This document shows positions 9,176-19,213 of a stretch of 64,000 nt of DNA, piece after piece (the first letter of the stretch is position 1; every line of letters starts with the position of its first letter). The notes beneath the pieces were generated by a model. That model did no database searches, had not been told where the DNA came from, and was given only the letters and a program-made list of their open reading frames with translations. This stretch comes from Neotabrizicola shimadae (GTDB taxonomy: Bacteria; Pseudomonadota; Alphaproteobacteria; Rhodobacterales; Rhodobacteraceae), in the NCBI RefSeq assembly GCF_019623905.1, contig NZ_CP069371.1:1-64000 (forward strand). Direction: 5' to 3'. A program made the translations under genes and the position numbers.

Positions 9176-10153
9176 TCAGAGGCAAAGTATCTCCGCCACC
9201 CCACGCCGCCCGCCCTGCCGCGAAAGCTGAACCACCAGGTCCACACTTCCCTCACAGTACCGCTTCACCTCCTCGAACCCCATGCCCAGCCCTGCGGCCA
9301 TGACCATGATCGCCAACCGGTCTATGGCCTTCCGGGCAGTGTCGGCATGGATGGTTGTGAAGGACCCTCCGTGCCCGGTGTTGATCGCCTCGAGAAAAGT
9401 CCGGCTTTCCTCGCCCCGCAGCTCGCCGAGTATGATCCGATCCGGCCGCATGCGGAGGGAGGCTTCCAGCAGCCGCGCAGGGGTCCGTTCGCCTTGGGCA
9501 CTGCGATCCGCCTTGAGCGCTACCGCGTTCTCCTGACGGGGGAACAGCTCATAGGCATCCTCGATGGTCAATATCCGCTCCCCCGGGTCCACCATCGACA
9601 ACAGCGACCGCGCGAAGGTCGTCTTGCCGGTCGACGTCCCGCCAGAAATCAGAATATTCATCCGCTCTTCTACGCAAAGCCGCATGGCCTCGACAACTTG
9701 CCCGGCCTCAGCCAGTCTCATCGCCTCTCCTGCCCTCTCCCGACGCTTGGCGTCGAGATCGACCAGACCATCATGCAAGAGCTGCGGCTCGATCAGCTGA
9801 TTGGCGGAAACCTTGAATGGCCGGAACGTGATCGCCATTCCACCTTCCACGATGGGCGGTGCCACAACCTGCGCCCGGATCGCCATATCACCCCAGACGA
9901 TCTTTCCAGAGACGGTGGGCTTCTTGTCGGAGAACTGAACGCCGACGGCGGAAGCTATTGCCTGCCCAAGGTTGGTCGATAGCGCCCGATCAATAGAGAG
10001 ATGCGCGACCAGCTCCATGTGGGTCGCTCCTTTCCGCTCGATCCAGACCTTTCCGTCCGGGTTGATCGCCACCTCGACCAGATCGTCCCGTAAGAATAGC
10101 GGCGCAATTGGCGTCAGGTAGGACCCGAGGAAGCTCGGCCGATCATCCATCAC
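9176..10153 (-). CDS. virB11: VirB11 hexameric ATPase of type IV secretion system
   Basis: This 325-residue traffic ATPase has Walker A GGTSTGKTTF, the TIEDAYEL segment, an Asp-box/Walker B region (RPDRIILGELRGEES) and the His box GHGGSFTTIHAD. VirB11 sits at the cytoplasmic base of the secretion channel and switches between pilus assembly and substrate transfer. Its start overlaps the end of virB10 by four bases (ATGA), so it is the last gene of the - strand operon. Confidence 0.93.
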   Translation of the reverse strand: MMDDRPSFLGSYLTPIAPLFLRDDLVEVAINPDGKVWIERKGATHMELVAHLSIDRALSTNLGQAIASAVGVQFSDKKPTVSGKIVWGDMAIRAQVVAPPIVEGGMAITFRPFKVSANQLIEPQLLHDGLVDLDAKRRERAGEAMRLAEAGQVVEAMRLCVEERMNILISGGTSTGKTTFARSLLSMVDPGERILTIEDAYELFPRQENAVALKADRSAQGERTPARLLEASLRMRPDRIILGELRGEESRTFLEAINTGHGGSFTTIHADTARKAIDRLAIMVMAAGLGMGFEEVKRYCEGSVDLVVQLSRQGGRRGVAEILCL

Positions 10154-11472
10154 CAGATTTCCAAGTCGCGGTCGACCATGACCGTGATCGCGGCCCCGGG
10201 AGCGACGGTGATGATCGGCGGCAGGCTCGTATAGGCCTCGACCGCTGAGCCCATGGCAGCGCTCAGGTCCTCGCCCATGCTCTCGGCCGTATCGGAACTG
10301 ATCTCGTCGGTGTATTTCGCGGCGGCGACGGCAGGGGCTGCCCCGAGAAGAGAAATAAGCGCAGCTGACCCGAACCGCGCACCGAACCGGGTGTTGACCT
10401 TGCCGGTGAGCCCGGAGCGTCCTTGGGCATCGCCACCGAAGGCTTCCATCTGCACGGACTGCCCGTCCGGGGTGACGAGCCGGGTCCAGGCCACAAGGAT
10501 GCGGCCCTGACCGATCGCGACATCCGAGGAATAGTCGCCGAAGAGGCGCGACCCGGCGGGGATCAATATCTGCGCCTGATCGAAGGACCAGACCGGCCGG
10601 GTCACAATTGCTGTGATCTGGCCAGGCAGGCTCGAGTCGACCGCATTCTCAAGCGTCGCTTCGATCATCGTTCCCTGAAGGACGGTGTTCGAGGGATTGG
10701 CGATGACTTGGCTCACTTCCGTGGCGGTGGCTTCCCGCCCCGACTGCACGAAATCCCGACCTGTTGAATCACGGCCCTCAGCCGGGGCCTCAGGCATCCC
10801 CATACCGGCTTCCCCTGCCCCACCCTTCTGGCCATCGTCGAAGACGACCGAAGGCGACGCCACACGGGCCGCAAGTTGCGCCTCGCGCTCGGCACGCTTG
10901 GCGGCCAGTTCGGCCTCACGTTGGGCTTCCGCGGCAACCGCGCTGTCGGCGCTTGCTTTCAGGACGGCGATTTCCTGATCAAACTGCCGCCGCATGTCTT
11001 CCATGAGCGCGAGGTTCTGGGACTGTGCCTCTTCCAGCGCGAGCTCCAGTTCCTTGGCGGTCTGATCCTTCTCGGCATCGGCCCTGTCGGCAAGATCACC
11101 CAACTCGCGCTGCAACCGGTCGACCTCAGACTGGAGTGTGGCGTTCCGCGCTTCGAGGTCTTCCCGCTGTGAGGCCAGTTCGCCTTCGATGTCGGAAAAG
11201 CCATCTCCGGCGGGTTTCGCTTCCGGTTTGGGCTCAATCGCTCCGAAGGGCGAGCCTCCCGTCTGATCCTGGAATTCCTCGACGGCGGAGGTTTCCACAT
11301 CTGGAATGGCGCGGCTGGAGGGCCAAACTGTCCAGAGTGCAGCAAGGCTCGCCCCTGCTAGTAGCGCTCCCATGCCAAGTCGCTGCTGCCGGGTCATTTT
11401 CGGCTTGGGTCGCTCGACCTTGTAGTCCGGCTCAGTGCCCTTCTGCGGATCAGTCATCTCGGGATCAGCCAT
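10150..11472 (-). CDS. virB10: VirB10 inner-to-outer membrane scaffold protein
   Basis: This 440-residue protein has a cytoplasmic N-tail, one membrane segment at about residues 31-51 and a C-terminal TrbI/VirB10 beta-barrel domain (GTMIEATLENAVDS, PAGSRLFGDYSSDV, RLVTPDGQSVQMEA). It spans the envelope and contacts VirB9 and VirB4/VirB11. The linker at about residues 95-205, usually proline-rich in VirB10, is here a charged heptad-like stretch that should form a long coiled coil. It lies one base after virB9. Confidence 0.92.
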   Translation of the reverse strand: MADPEMTDPQKGTEPDYKVERPKPKMTRQQRLGMGALLAGASLAALWTVWPSSRAIPDVETSAVEEFQDQTGGSPFGAIEPKPEAKPAGDGFSDIEGELASQREDLEARNATLQSEVDRLQRELGDLADRADAEKDQTAKELELALEEAQSQNLALMEDMRRQFDQEIAVLKASADSAVAAEAQREAELAAKRAEREAQLAARVASPSVVFDDGQKGGAGEAGMGMPEAPAEGRDSTGRDFVQSGREATATEVSQVIANPSNTVLQGTMIEATLENAVDSSLPGQITAIVTRPVWSFDQAQILIPAGSRLFGDYSSDVAIGQGRILVAWTRLVTPDGQSVQMEAFGGDAQGRSGLTGKVNTRFGARFGSAALISLLGAAPAVAAAKYTDEISSDTAESMGEDLSAAMGSAVEAYTSLPPIITVAPGAAITVMVDRDLEIW

Positions 11473-11473
11473 G

Positions 11474-12223
11474 TCAGAACTCCCAACCCTGAAGCTTGGC
11501 GAGCAGGGCTGGGTCGGTGGTCACGCCGCCATCCACCCGCTCGATGCACAGAACTTGCGTGCCGATCCGGATCGAATAGGCGGAGCGCAGGCCCGAGACG
11601 CGGACGATGCTGCCCCGCGTGCCGGAGTTCAGCGTCACTTCGCGTCCCGTCGCATCGACGCCGAAGATCGAAGGCCGGATGCCGGGGGCGAAGGCGAAGT
11701 AGGTTGCTTGCCCATCGTTCCAGATATGGACGGGTTTCAGGGTCTCATCGCCAGACCAGGCATAGCCGATGTCGCGTGATCCTACGGCCACCGTGCTTCG
11801 AGCTGAGCGGGTTGTGCCTGTCTCCGGATAGCGCAGGACCAGTCGATAGGTCGGATTACGGGACCGGCCTTCGCTGATCGACAGCGAGATCGTGCGCCGC
11901 CCGGTATAGATCGTCATATTGGTCTCGGCCCCGGCAATAAGGGGTTTCACGGAAACCGTGGTCCGGTTCGAGAGCACCTCGACCTCGAAGGCCTCGCTGT
12001 CGCCAAGAAGGACCGAGTCGATCCGCTCGCCGGCACCGAGTTCGATGGCGGTGTTCACACGCAAATGCGTGTCGAGCCGGATGACATCGACGGGGTTGTA
12101 GAGGACCGACCGGACACGAGCGTCAGCGCCCATCGACGCGGGGGCGACTTCTGCGGTGGCAACACTCCCAAAGCCGAGGGCACAGGCCAAGGCAAGTCCC
12201 GAGAGGAAGCGAGAACGGGTCAT
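11474..12223 (-). CDS. virB9: VirB9 outer-membrane-complex protein
   Basis: This 249-residue protein has a signal peptide (SGLALACALGFGSVATAEV) and the VirB9/CagX pattern: an N-terminal VRSVLYNPVDVIRL strand region, TNMTIYTGRRTISLSISEG, and a C-terminal domain with PVHIWNDGQATYFAF. It forms the outer-membrane core ring with VirB10 and a VirB7-type lipoprotein. The frame is open further upstream, but the ATG at 12223, overlapping the virB8 stop by four bases and followed at once by the signal peptide, is the likely start. Confidence 0.9.
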   Translation of the reverse strand: MTRSRFLSGLALACALGFGSVATAEVAPASMGADARVRSVLYNPVDVIRLDTHLRVNTAIELGAGERIDSVLLGDSEAFEVEVLSNRTTVSVKPLIAGAETNMTIYTGRRTISLSISEGRSRNPTYRLVLRYPETGTTRSARSTVAVGSRDIGYAWSGDETLKPVHIWNDGQATYFAFAPGIRPSIFGVDATGREVTLNSGTRGSIVRVSGLRSAYSIRIGTQVLCIERVDGGVTTDPALLAKLQGWEF

Positions 12224-12912
12224 GGATTGGTCTCCAGGGTTTCGGCATCGACTCGGTAGGCTGAGACGGTGAAGCCGAGTGGGTTTTCCCAGACATGCGC
12301 AAGGGAGCGTTCGGTCTTTGGCTCGAAGGCGAACTCGACCGTGGCGACGAAGGGCTGGGTCACCGGCTCCTGCTTCGTCTTGCGCAGGGTTTTCAGGAAA
12401 CGGATCTGGGCGACGTTCGGGGAAAGGAAGGTGATCCGGCGCACGGTCACCGTAACCTCCGCACCGGGGCCGTAGACATCGGGCGGGTAGGCAGAATTGC
12501 CGCCGCCCTTCGACCAAAGAAGCCGCAGACTTTCCTCGGCGCCTCCAGTCGAACGCCGCTGGACGCTCTCAAGCCGGGCCTGAATGCCTGCAAGGAAATA
12601 GCCCTCGCGGTCGGAGACGTAAGCCACAAGGAGGCTTTGTTTCAGCGCTTCCTGGTCCTCGATCCCGGTCGGGGCGACCTGCAGGATGTTTTCGGCGTCA
12701 CCTGTCTGCCGATCAACGAGGACAGTGAAGACCTGTGTTTCACGCAAAGGCAGAACGAGGACCAGTGCGGTTGCAAGGATCAGGCACAGCCCGCCTGCGG
12801 CACTCGCGACGATCCAGGCGCGCCTGGCCGAGAGACGGGGCTCCAGAACGAGATCGACATCAAATCCATGCGCCTCCATGGGCGGTCCTCCACTTCTCGA
12901 GTTCTTGGGCAT
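12220..12912 (-). CDS. virB8: VirB8 inner-membrane assembly factor
   Basis: This 230-residue protein has a short cytoplasmic N-terminus, one membrane segment at about residues 32-55 and a periplasmic VirB8 domain: FTVLVDRQTGDAENI, a YVSDREGYF segment corresponding to the family's YVxxREGY motif, and a C-terminal PLGFTVSAYRVDAE strand. VirB8 nucleates assembly of the channel. It overlaps virB6 by one base (TGATG) and virB9 by four. Confidence 0.9.
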   Translation of the reverse strand: MPKNSRSGGPPMEAHGFDVDLVLEPRLSARRAWIVASAAGGLCLILATALVLVLPLRETQVFTVLVDRQTGDAENILQVAPTGIEDQEALKQSLLVAYVSDREGYFLAGIQARLESVQRRSTGGAEESLRLLWSKGGGNSAYPPDVYGPGAEVTVTVRRITFLSPNVAQIRFLKTLRKTKQEPVTQPFVATVEFAFEPKTERSLAHVWENPLGFTVSAYRVDAETLETNP

Positions 12913-13931
12913 CAGCTTTTGCCGGGTGTTCGGCTCGCGAGCCGCAACGCTGTCTGCACGGCGGACCGCCCGATCTGTCCGGCGGTATTGCCGTTCAGGC
13001 GCGCATCCGATGGACGGCGACCGCCTGCATCAAGGCCAGCCGCTCCTCGGCCCGCGCCGATCCCGGACGCGATGCCGGTGCGGCCGTAACCCTTGACGCT
13101 GTCGGCGGTGCGGAAGGTCGAGGCTGCGACGCTCCCGAGGCCGGTCGCGGTCGACGCGAGCGACTGCGCGATCGTCGGCACCATGGCCATCAGGCCGGTG
13201 CCGAGCATCATGACGACGACGAAACTCAGGACATCGCCGATGGTTTCGACCGAGGCGAGAGAGGCTGGCGTCAGGTCGCGGGCGATCGCGATTGTGAAGG
13301 CCGCCATGCCCGAGGTCAGCATCGGGTAGAAAGCAAAGCCGAGGGCGAGATTCACCCATCGATCGAAGAGCGGAGCGGTCACCTTGAAGAGCGTGCAGGC
13401 TATCGCGATCGGCGCGAAAATGACGAGGACGCCGATCATGATCTTCGCTGCCGAGATCACGATGATCGACACGGTCGCCATCAGGGCCGCGACGAGAAAC
13501 ATCAGGAGGCCCGCGAGGGCTCCAGTGATGTAGCTGCCGTTCTGGCTGATCGCCTGCCCGACATCGAGGGCCTGCAAGTAGAGCGAATCGAGCCCCTCAT
13601 AGAGGTTGCCCGATCCAGCGCCGAAGGCTTCGATGACGACCGCCCCGATCTCGCTCGGGGCATTGGTCAGGACGCCATAGACCGCATTGAAGTTCGTCCA
13701 GGATGACAGGAATGCCGAAGCAACCATGATCCGAACCATGAGGCCGAGCCCGTTGCGCAACGTCATCGGCACGGCTTGTGCCATCAGGTTGATCCCGATC
13801 AGAGCCAACACCAGGACCGACCCGACCCGGAAGACCGGCACAATCTCGGCTGCCACAGCATCAAATGCCGTAGCGCCAACCGCTGTTGCGGCGGCATCGA
13901 CCTGGGTCAGAATGTCGGCGATGATGGCCAT
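12912..13931 (-). CDS. virB6: VirB6/TrbL polytopic inner-membrane channel protein
   Basis: This 339-residue protein has about six hydrophobic segments and a long hydrophilic Gly/Ala/Arg-rich C-terminal tail, as in the VirB6/TrbL family. It should form part of the inner-membrane pore. Its position between virB5 and virB8 matches the canonical order. It starts three bases after the preceding small exported-protein gene. Confidence 0.85.
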   Translation of the reverse strand: MAIIADILTQVDAAATAVGATAFDAVAAEIVPVFRVGSVLVLALIGINLMAQAVPMTLRNGLGLMVRIMVASAFLSSWTNFNAVYGVLTNAPSEIGAVVIEAFGAGSGNLYEGLDSLYLQALDVGQAISQNGSYITGALAGLLMFLVAALMATVSIIVISAAKIMIGVLVIFAPIAIACTLFKVTAPLFDRWVNLALGFAFYPMLTSGMAAFTIAIARDLTPASLASVETIGDVLSFVVVMMLGTGLMAMVPTIAQSLASTATGLGSVAASTFRTADSVKGYGRTGIASGIGAGRGAAGLDAGGRRPSDARLNGNTAGQIGRSAVQTALRLASRTPGKS

Positions 13932-13934
13932 GGT

Positions 13935-14441
13935 TCACTTGGCCCGGCAGCTTTGCTCAAGCTCGCGAAACCGCGCCTCGGTTGCACGCCGATCTTCATC
14001 GCGGATACGTTCCAGCGTCGGACGGTCTGCATCGGTCAGTTCTGCCGTCGACTTGCCCAAGGCGGCCGTTACGAAGGCGTCGAAGCTGAAGCCGTCGAAG
14101 AGGCAAACGCAGGAGCCTTCTTCAAGCCGCCGCGACATCGCCACGCGGAAATAGGCCTGCCGAGCCACTGCGCGGAACTTCCAATCGGTGATCCCCTCGG
14201 GCAGGTCGATCACCTCTTCGCAGGAAGGCCTGTCAGCGGCAGCAAAGATGCCGGTACTGCGCCTCTGCATCTCGGTCAGGAGGTCCAGCGCGGTCTCCGC
14301 ATCCTGCGCTACCACCGCTTCCCGGGTTTCTCCGATCAGCTGAACATCGCTGAAAGTGGCGATGTCTTCCGCCGCAGCGAAGCTGGCAAGGCCGACGAAC
14401 GCAGCAAGTGCCGCGACGTGGTAAGAAGCCCGCCGCATCAT
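13935..14441 (-). CDS. Exported protein of unknown function in the virB cluster
   Basis: This 168-residue protein has a clear signal peptide (ASYHVAALAAFVGLASFAAAED) and four cysteines in the mature part. I do not recognise a domain. The ATG at 14441 overlaps the virB5 stop by four bases (ATGATG/TGA arrangement), which argues for this start over an upstream in-frame one. It sits where some systems carry a VirB7 or entry-exclusion protein, but it lacks a lipobox. Confidence 0.65.
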   Translation of the reverse strand: MMRRASYHVAALAAFVGLASFAAAEDIATFSDVQLIGETREAVVAQDAETALDLLTEMQRRSTGIFAAADRPSCEEVIDLPEGITDWKFRAVARQAYFRVAMSRRLEEGSCVCLFDGFSFDAFVTAALGKSTAELTDADRPTLERIRDEDRRATEARFRELEQSCRAK

Positions 14442-15235
14442 TCGGCCCCCGAATAGTCGAAGAAGCTCTTTTCCTTGGCCTGCTCTGCGGCCCAGTTGAC
14501 TCCCGTCTGCCCGGCAGCGAGCCCCGCAGCCGCGTTCAGCCGCCACATCTGGCCGAGCATGTAATTTGTCTCGGCGGCCATCCGGGTGTTGAGGTCGATG
14601 CTTTCCTTAAGGCCCTCCTGATTGGCGATTTCGGCCACCAAACCGTCGATCCGCGCGAGGCTTTGGGCGGCTTCCTCATAGGAGAGCTGCGCCACGCCCA
14701 TGGCCGTGGCACTCGTGGCCGCGGTCGTCGCGATGAGCTTGTCCTGCGGATTGGCGGAGGACGACAGCCCGGCCAGCGTCTCCGAGGTTAAACCGGCCCC
14801 TTCCAGCGTGTCGCGCATGTATTCGGCGGCCATCTTGTCGCCCATGGTCACGTCGCCATCGAGCAGGCTGTCCAGAAGCCCGTCGAAATCCCCGATCGTC
14901 AGCGCATCCTGGAAACCGGAGAGATCGGTGATCTTGGCCGCCCGCGAGCGCAGGTCCTCTACCGAATTGTAGAGGCTCGCGATCTCGTTCAGGCCCGAGA
15001 TCGACCCGAGGATGCCTTCGAGGTTGGTCAGCTGCTCGAGACCGGTCTCGACTTGCTTCTTCAACTCTTCGATCTGCGCGATCTGGTTCTCCGCATCGCG
15101 GAGCGCTGCTTGCAGCTGCTCGATGTTCTTGGCGAGGTTGGTGCCGTCGATGACAGGCACGCCCTGCGCAAAGGCTGCTGACCCGAGAAGAGAAAAGCAC
15201 AGCGCCGCTGTTGCGGCCGTGAGGTTACGGTGCAT
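14438..15235 (-). CDS. virB5: VirB5-like minor pilin
   Basis: This 265-residue protein has a signal peptide ([15 protein letters not shown]) and the VirB5/TrbJ-type start [18 protein letters not shown], followed by long amphipathic helices. VirB5 is a periplasmic or pilus-tip component. The ATG at 15235 overlaps the previous gene by 11 bases and sits directly before the signal peptide, so it is preferred over upstream in-frame starts. Its N- and C-terminal segments closely resemble those of the transglycosylase-containing protein encoded just upstream. Confidence 0.82.
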   Translation of the reverse strand: MHRNLTAATAALCFSLLGSAAFAQGVPVIDGTNLAKNIEQLQAALRDAENQIAQIEELKKQVETGLEQLTNLEGILGSISGLNEIASLYNSVEDLRSRAAKITDLSGFQDALTIGDFDGLLDSLLDGDVTMGDKMAAEYMRDTLEGAGLTSETLAGLSSSANPQDKLIATTAATSATAMGVAQLSYEEAAQSLARIDGLVAEIANQEGLKESIDLNTRMAAETNYMLGQMWRLNAAAGLAAGQTGVNWAAEQAKEKSFFDYSGAE

Positions 15236-16334
15236 CCGAATACTCCCAGAATGTCGTGTATTGCAGGGCTTGCGCGGCATCCGAGAGCCCATGGGCCGCC
15301 TCAACCTTGACGGCACCCGCGCGCAGCCGCAGCGTCAGGGCCATGAGGCGCGCGCGTTCGGCGAGCATGTAGGTGTTCTGGTCGACCGCTTCTTTCGGGG
15401 TCTGGGGCTTGGCCTCTTCAAGGAACCCCTTGATCCGGGCCATAGCCGCTTCGATCTGCGCCGACTGCTGGCCGGAGTAGCCGATGAAGGCTGAGGACAT
15501 GTTGCCCCATTCGGCACTTGCACCCTCCACCCCCGCCAGCGTGCCCGTCACGTCCGCCCCGGTGATCACCGAGAGATAGGCGTCGTAGTAGCCTGAGATC
15601 CGGCGGACGTAGTTCTGGGTTTCCTCGAAGGGGGGAATGCCACCGTGTTTCTGGACGTTGCCGGGCCCTGCGTTATAGGCCGCGAGGGCGAAGTCGATCC
15701 GGCCGAAGCTGTTGAGCTGGGTCGCAAGATAGCGTGCGCCACCATCGAGGTTCTGCAGCGGGTCGGTCGGATCGACGCCGAGATCGGCGGCGGTGCCGGG
15801 CATCAACTGGCAGAACCCCATGGCTCCAACCGGGCTGATCGCCGCGTTGGAAAACCCACTTTCCTGCTTCACCAACGACTGGAAAAGAATGCGCCAGGTC
15901 GTGGGCGTGAGCCCGACCTTCACGACACCGGGATGCGTCTGATAGCGCGCCGCCGTCGCGATGATCATCCCCTCGACCGTCTCACCTTCTCCAAAGAGCC
16001 GCTGGCTTTCGAGGCTGGTCTCCTCAAGAGGATAGACTTCATCGGCAGGTGGAAAGGAGCCCGTCCCCGTCTCGAAGCCGCTGAGGTGGGTCACGCCGGT
16101 CGTATCCGCGAGGAAACGCTCATAGGCCGCCAGCTGGTCGTCTTCGATCTCGCTGAGCTCGGAGCGTGTGCTGAGTTTCTCACCCTGCTTCAAGGCGTCT
16201 TCAGCCTGTTCGGCAAGTCGCGAGATGAAGTTCGAGAGCCGCGAGCCGTCGATGATCGGCACGCCTTGGGCCAGAAGGCCCATGGGCACCGCAGTGCCGA
16301 GGAGAAGGCCGAGAAGGAGGGGTGCGCGACGCAT
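15225..16334 (-). CDS. VirB5-like / lytic transglycosylase chimeric protein
   Basis: This 369-residue exported protein has a signal peptide (about residues 1-23), a VirB5-like start ([17 protein letters not shown]), then a lytic transglycosylase (SLT) domain at about 146-250 with catalytic Glu158 in [19 protein letters not shown] and [11 protein letters not shown]. The C-terminal 60 residues ([18 protein letters not shown] ... FWEYSDAP) again resemble the end of the neighbouring VirB5 ([18 protein letters not shown] ... FFDYSGAE). It would cleave peptidoglycan where the secretion channel crosses the wall. A separate VirB1-type enzyme is encoded at 19576. The ATG at 16334 is preferred over an in-frame TTG at 16355. 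Confidence 0.82.
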   Translation of the reverse strand: MRRAPLLLGLLLGTAVPMGLLAQGVPIIDGSRLSNFISRLAEQAEDALKQGEKLSTRSELSEIEDDQLAAYERFLADTTGVTHLSGFETGTGSFPPADEVYPLEETSLESQRLFGEGETVEGMIIATAARYQTHPGVVKVGLTPTTWRILFQSLVKQESGFSNAAISPVGAMGFCQLMPGTAADLGVDPTDPLQNLDGGARYLATQLNSFGRIDFALAAYNAGPGNVQKHGGIPPFEETQNYVRRISGYYDAYLSVITGADVTGTLAGVEGASAEWGNMSSAFIGYSGQQSAQIEAAMARIKGFLEEAKPQTPKEAVDQNTYMLAERARLMALTLRLRAGAVKVEAAHGLSDAAQALQYTTFWEYSDAP

Positions 16335-16342
16335 GCGGTGGC

Positions 16343-16549
16343 TCAGTCCGCGCAAGGCGCGTCGGGGGCGTTCATCATGGAGACGATGACCGTCGTGCCA
16401 TCGCTTTGCTCCCGCGCCGCGAAGTATTTGCCCTCGGCCCGGAACTGGCCGTGGCAGGGGGAGACGGCCCCCGTCTCGACGCCGGCACAGGCCGAAAGGA
16501 GGGTGAACCCGAGAAGGGAAGCGGGGATCAGGCGGTTGCGTCGGGTCAC
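16343..16549 (-). CDS. Small lipoprotein, VirB7 candidate
   Basis: This 68-residue protein has a lipoprotein signal: positively charged start, hydrophobic run and lipobox LSAC. The mature part is short with two further cysteines. It starts at a GTG overlapping the virB4 stop by four bases (GTGA). VirB7 proteins are short lipoproteins that anchor VirB9 in the outer membrane. Size, lipobox and operon position fit that role, but sequence similarity alone does not prove it. Confidence 0.7.
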   Translation of the reverse strand: MTRRNRLIPASLLGFTLLSACAGVETGAVSPCHGQFRAEGKYFAAREQSDGTTVIVSMMNAPDAPCAD

Positions 16550-18924
16550 GTCATGTCCTTCCAGAAATCGGGGGTATCGCGCCAGCCATAGGGGGCGCGG
16601 TCTTCGCCGGATCGGCCGCCGCCGATAACGGCGAGCGCGGGTCCGAGGGCGGCGAGGTCCATGTTCACGAAGACCGAGTCCCCGGCCGAGCGCAGGAGGG
16701 CGAGGCGTAAACCACCCGTTGGCGTGCAGAGGAACTCAGCCTCTTTCTCGTTCAGCCGTAGGATCCGGTAATCCTCGGTGTTGGCGCGCGGGTTCGGATA
16801 GAGCAGTTGCGTCACCACGCTTTCGGCGATGATCTGCCCGACCTTGACCCGGGTCAGATGCGTTGGCGTCTGGGTCAGCATCATCACCACGGCATTCTTC
16901 TTCCGCATGGTGACCAGCCAGTCGTGCAGGCGCTTCTCGAAGATCGGATCGTCGAGCATCTTCCAGGCCTCATCGATGACGATGAGGGTCGGACGGCGAT
17001 CCTCGATCACCCGCTCGATGCGGCGGAAGAGATAGGCCAGCAGCGCCGAGCGTTCGGTCCCGAGATCAAGGATCTCGGACATGTCGATGCCGACCACATC
17101 TTCGGAAAGGCTGATCTGGGATGTGGCGCCGGGCCCAAAGAGCCAGCCATGCCGCCCCCCCTGCCCCCATTCCCGGACCCGGCCCACCAGATCGCCATCA
17201 TCGTCAGTCGAGGCGACGAGAGTTGCGAGGCCATCGAAGGTCCGGAGCCGCGGATCGGCCGAAACGATCTGACGGACAGCGGCGTTGAGACTCACGGTTT
17301 GGGCCGTCTCGAAGGGCCGCGAACCTGCGAGGATGTCACCCAGCCAATCGGTGAGCCAGGCTGCTCCGCGCTCATCGACCTCGGTCTGGAACGGATTGAG
17401 GCCTGTCGCCTCGCCGATGCGGATCGCGGAATAGCTGCCACCAAGAGCGCGCACGGCCATCTCGAGGCCACGGTCCTTGTCGATGACGAGGATGCGGGCA
17501 TGCACCCGCCGCGCCTGTGCCATAAGAAAGGCCGTGCCGAGGGTCTTGCCCGACCCCGTGCGGCCCAGCACAAGCGTGTGTCCGGCGCTTGGCTCGGCAC
17601 CGCGCTCGCCCTTGTCGTGGAAATTGAAGCGGTAGAGGCTCGAGGTCACCGTCGGAAGCGCCGTGATCGTCTCGCCCCAGGGTGACTGCACCTTGGATCG
17701 ACCTTCCGTGACCCGATGCAGGGCCGCGAGGTGTGCGAAGTTCTGGGCCGACAGCAGCGCTGTGCGTGGCCGGTAGGCCCAGTTGCCCGGGGCTTGGGCA
17801 AACCAGGCCGCGCGAGCCGCGAAGCTCTCACGCACCAGAGTTGCCCCGCAATCCTGTCCGGCCCGCCATACTTCGGACGCGGCCTCTTCCAGCTGTTCCG
17901 GGCTCTCGGCCGTGACCATGACCGTCAGGTGGTGCTTGCCAAAGACCTGTCGGCCCGAGGCGACGTTGTCCGCGGCCTCGTAAAGCTCTTGGCGCAGGGT
18001 TTCAGCGGCATCCTCGGAGGCGCGCATCTGGCGTGCCGTGCGCTTGATGCGCTCTTCGATCTCGTTGTTGCGGGCCGGTGTGAAGCTGTTGGTTATGACG
18101 ATGTCGTAGGGAAGTTCCAACGCATCGAGCATCCGCGCCCAGGTGCGGGCAGGATAGGACTTCACACCGAATATCGTCCCGAAGCGCTGCCCCACGCCGG
18201 TTTCGATTTCCACCTGCTTCCCAGAAAACGTCATCTGCGAGGACGCGACGGGCTCGGAAAGAAACTGGCCGCGCATCGGCAGAACCTTGGCCATCGGCTG
18301 CCCAAGAAGGACGCCAAGGATACCAAGCCATTCCCCGGAAGAGATGCTCAGGTGCCGGAAGCCCAGACCCTGGCAGGCGCCAGCAAGGAGCCCCATCGCT
18401 TCATTCAGGCGTTCGATCCGCTGACCGACATCGCCTGTGAAGGCTGCCTTGAAGAGGGCACCAATCAGGGGGGCACGTTTCAGCGCGGTCGGGCGCAGGA
18501 TGAGGGACACCATCAGCACCCGGCGCTTCAGCGTGCGGGCGCGAAGATGTCCTTGCCAGCGGGCATCCACCATTGCCGCGAACGCCTCTCCGCAACCGTT
18601 TCCATCGAAGGGCTTCAGCTGGGGTGCGTCCGGCAGGGTCAGCTTGGAGACGTGGAACCCGAACCCTTCGCCCAACTGGCCAACCAGCCGCGCCAGCGAG
18701 ATGGTGGCGAGCGAGAGGTCCCCCTCCTCCGTCGTGAAACTGTCCTGCCCTTCGACCACGGCAGAGGCGATCAGATCACCTTGCCGGGTCAGGATCAGAT
18801 TGTCCGCAGGTGCGGAGAGCCAGGGCAAGTGCCGGGCGAGGGTCTCGGCTGCGAGATCCTCAGGCCGCAAGACAGATCGAAGCGCCGGAGTGGCCGGGAA
18901 GAGGGATTTGAGATCAGCTGACAT
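16546..18924 (-). CDS. virB4: VirB4 ATPase of type IV secretion system
   Basis: This protein of about 792 residues has Walker [15 protein letters not shown], Walker [14 protein letters not shown], and the CagE/TrbE/VirB N-terminal domain. It powers pilin extraction and channel assembly at the inner membrane. The open frame continues upstream, but the ATG at 18924 ([13 protein letters not shown]) overlaps the virB3 end by 11 bases and begins the conserved region, so it is taken as the start. The length matches family members of about 790-830 residues. Confidence 0.93.
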   Translation of the reverse strand: MSADLKSLFPATPALRSVLRPEDLAAETLARHLPWLSAPADNLILTRQGDLIASAVVEGQDSFTTEEGDLSLATISLARLVGQLGEGFGFHVSKLTLPDAPQLKPFDGNGCGEAFAAMVDARWQGHLRARTLKRRVLMVSLILRPTALKRAPLIGALFKAAFTGDVGQRIERLNEAMGLLAGACQGLGFRHLSISSGEWLGILGVLLGQPMAKVLPMRGQFLSEPVASSQMTFSGKQVEIETGVGQRFGTIFGVKSYPARTWARMLDALELPYDIVITNSFTPARNNEIEERIKRTARQMRASEDAAETLRQELYEAADNVASGRQVFGKHHLTVMVTAESPEQLEEAASEVWRAGQDCGATLVRESFAARAAWFAQAPGNWAYRPRTALLSAQNFAHLAALHRVTEGRSKVQSPWGETITALPTVTSSLYRFNFHDKGERGAEPSAGHTLVLGRTGSGKTLGTAFLMAQARRVHARILVIDKDRGLEMAVRALGGSYSAIRIGEATGLNPFQTEVDERGAAWLTDWLGDILAGSRPFETAQTVSLNAAVRQIVSADPRLRTFDGLATLVASTDDDGDLVGRVREWGQGGRHGWLFGPGATSQISLSEDVVGIDMSEILDLGTERSALLAYLFRRIERVIEDRRPTLIVIDEAWKMLDDPIFEKRLHDWLVTMRKKNAVVMMLTQTPTHLTRVKVGQIIAESVVTQLLYPNPRANTEDYRILRLNEKEAEFLCTPTGGLRLALLRSAGDSVFVNMDLAALGPALAVIGGGRSGEDRAPYGWRDTPDFWKDMT

Positions 18925-19198
18925 GGCGATCTCCGGCAAAGGCCGACTTGCCTCGCGTGCGCGGGGTCCGGGAAAAGACCACCGCGACCGTTTCGAAGAG
19001 GTTCGGATTGCGGTCTGCCACGAACCACAAGACCGGATAGCCAACGACACCGATCAGCAGAAACCGCCAGTCGTTTGCGCCCACGAACGGGATGACCGAG
19101 CCCAGCATCAGGCTCACGAAGTAGCCGATGGGCAGGCCGAAGATCTTCGGCGGCCTGGTAAGGCCGAGAAAGAGGGGCGCGTAATGCATGGGGAACAT
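18914..19198 (-). CDS. virB3: VirB3 inner-membrane protein
   Basis: This 94-residue protein has two hydrophobic segments (GYFVSLMLGSVIPFVG and RFLLIGVVGYPVLWFVA) after the VirB3-like start PLFLGLTRPPKIFGLP. VirB3 works with VirB4 in pilus assembly. The gene overlaps virB4. An alternative start three codons inside is possible. Confidence 0.88.
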   Translation of the reverse strand: MFPMHYAPLFLGLTRPPKIFGLPIGYFVSLMLGSVIPFVGANDWRFLLIGVVGYPVLWFVADRNPNLFETVAVVFSRTPRTRGKSAFAGDRHVS

Positions 19199-19213
19199 CC
19201 GGAGGGTCGGCCA

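Noticed and set aside
12224..12517. A longer virB9 with 98 extra N-terminal residues.
   Set aside because: The extension runs through virB8, and the signal peptide starts right at the ATG at 12223.
18925..19050. A longer virB4 with about 42 extra N-terminal residues.
   Set aside because: The extra part overlaps virB3 fully and is not like VirB4; the ATG at 18924 begins the conserved protein.
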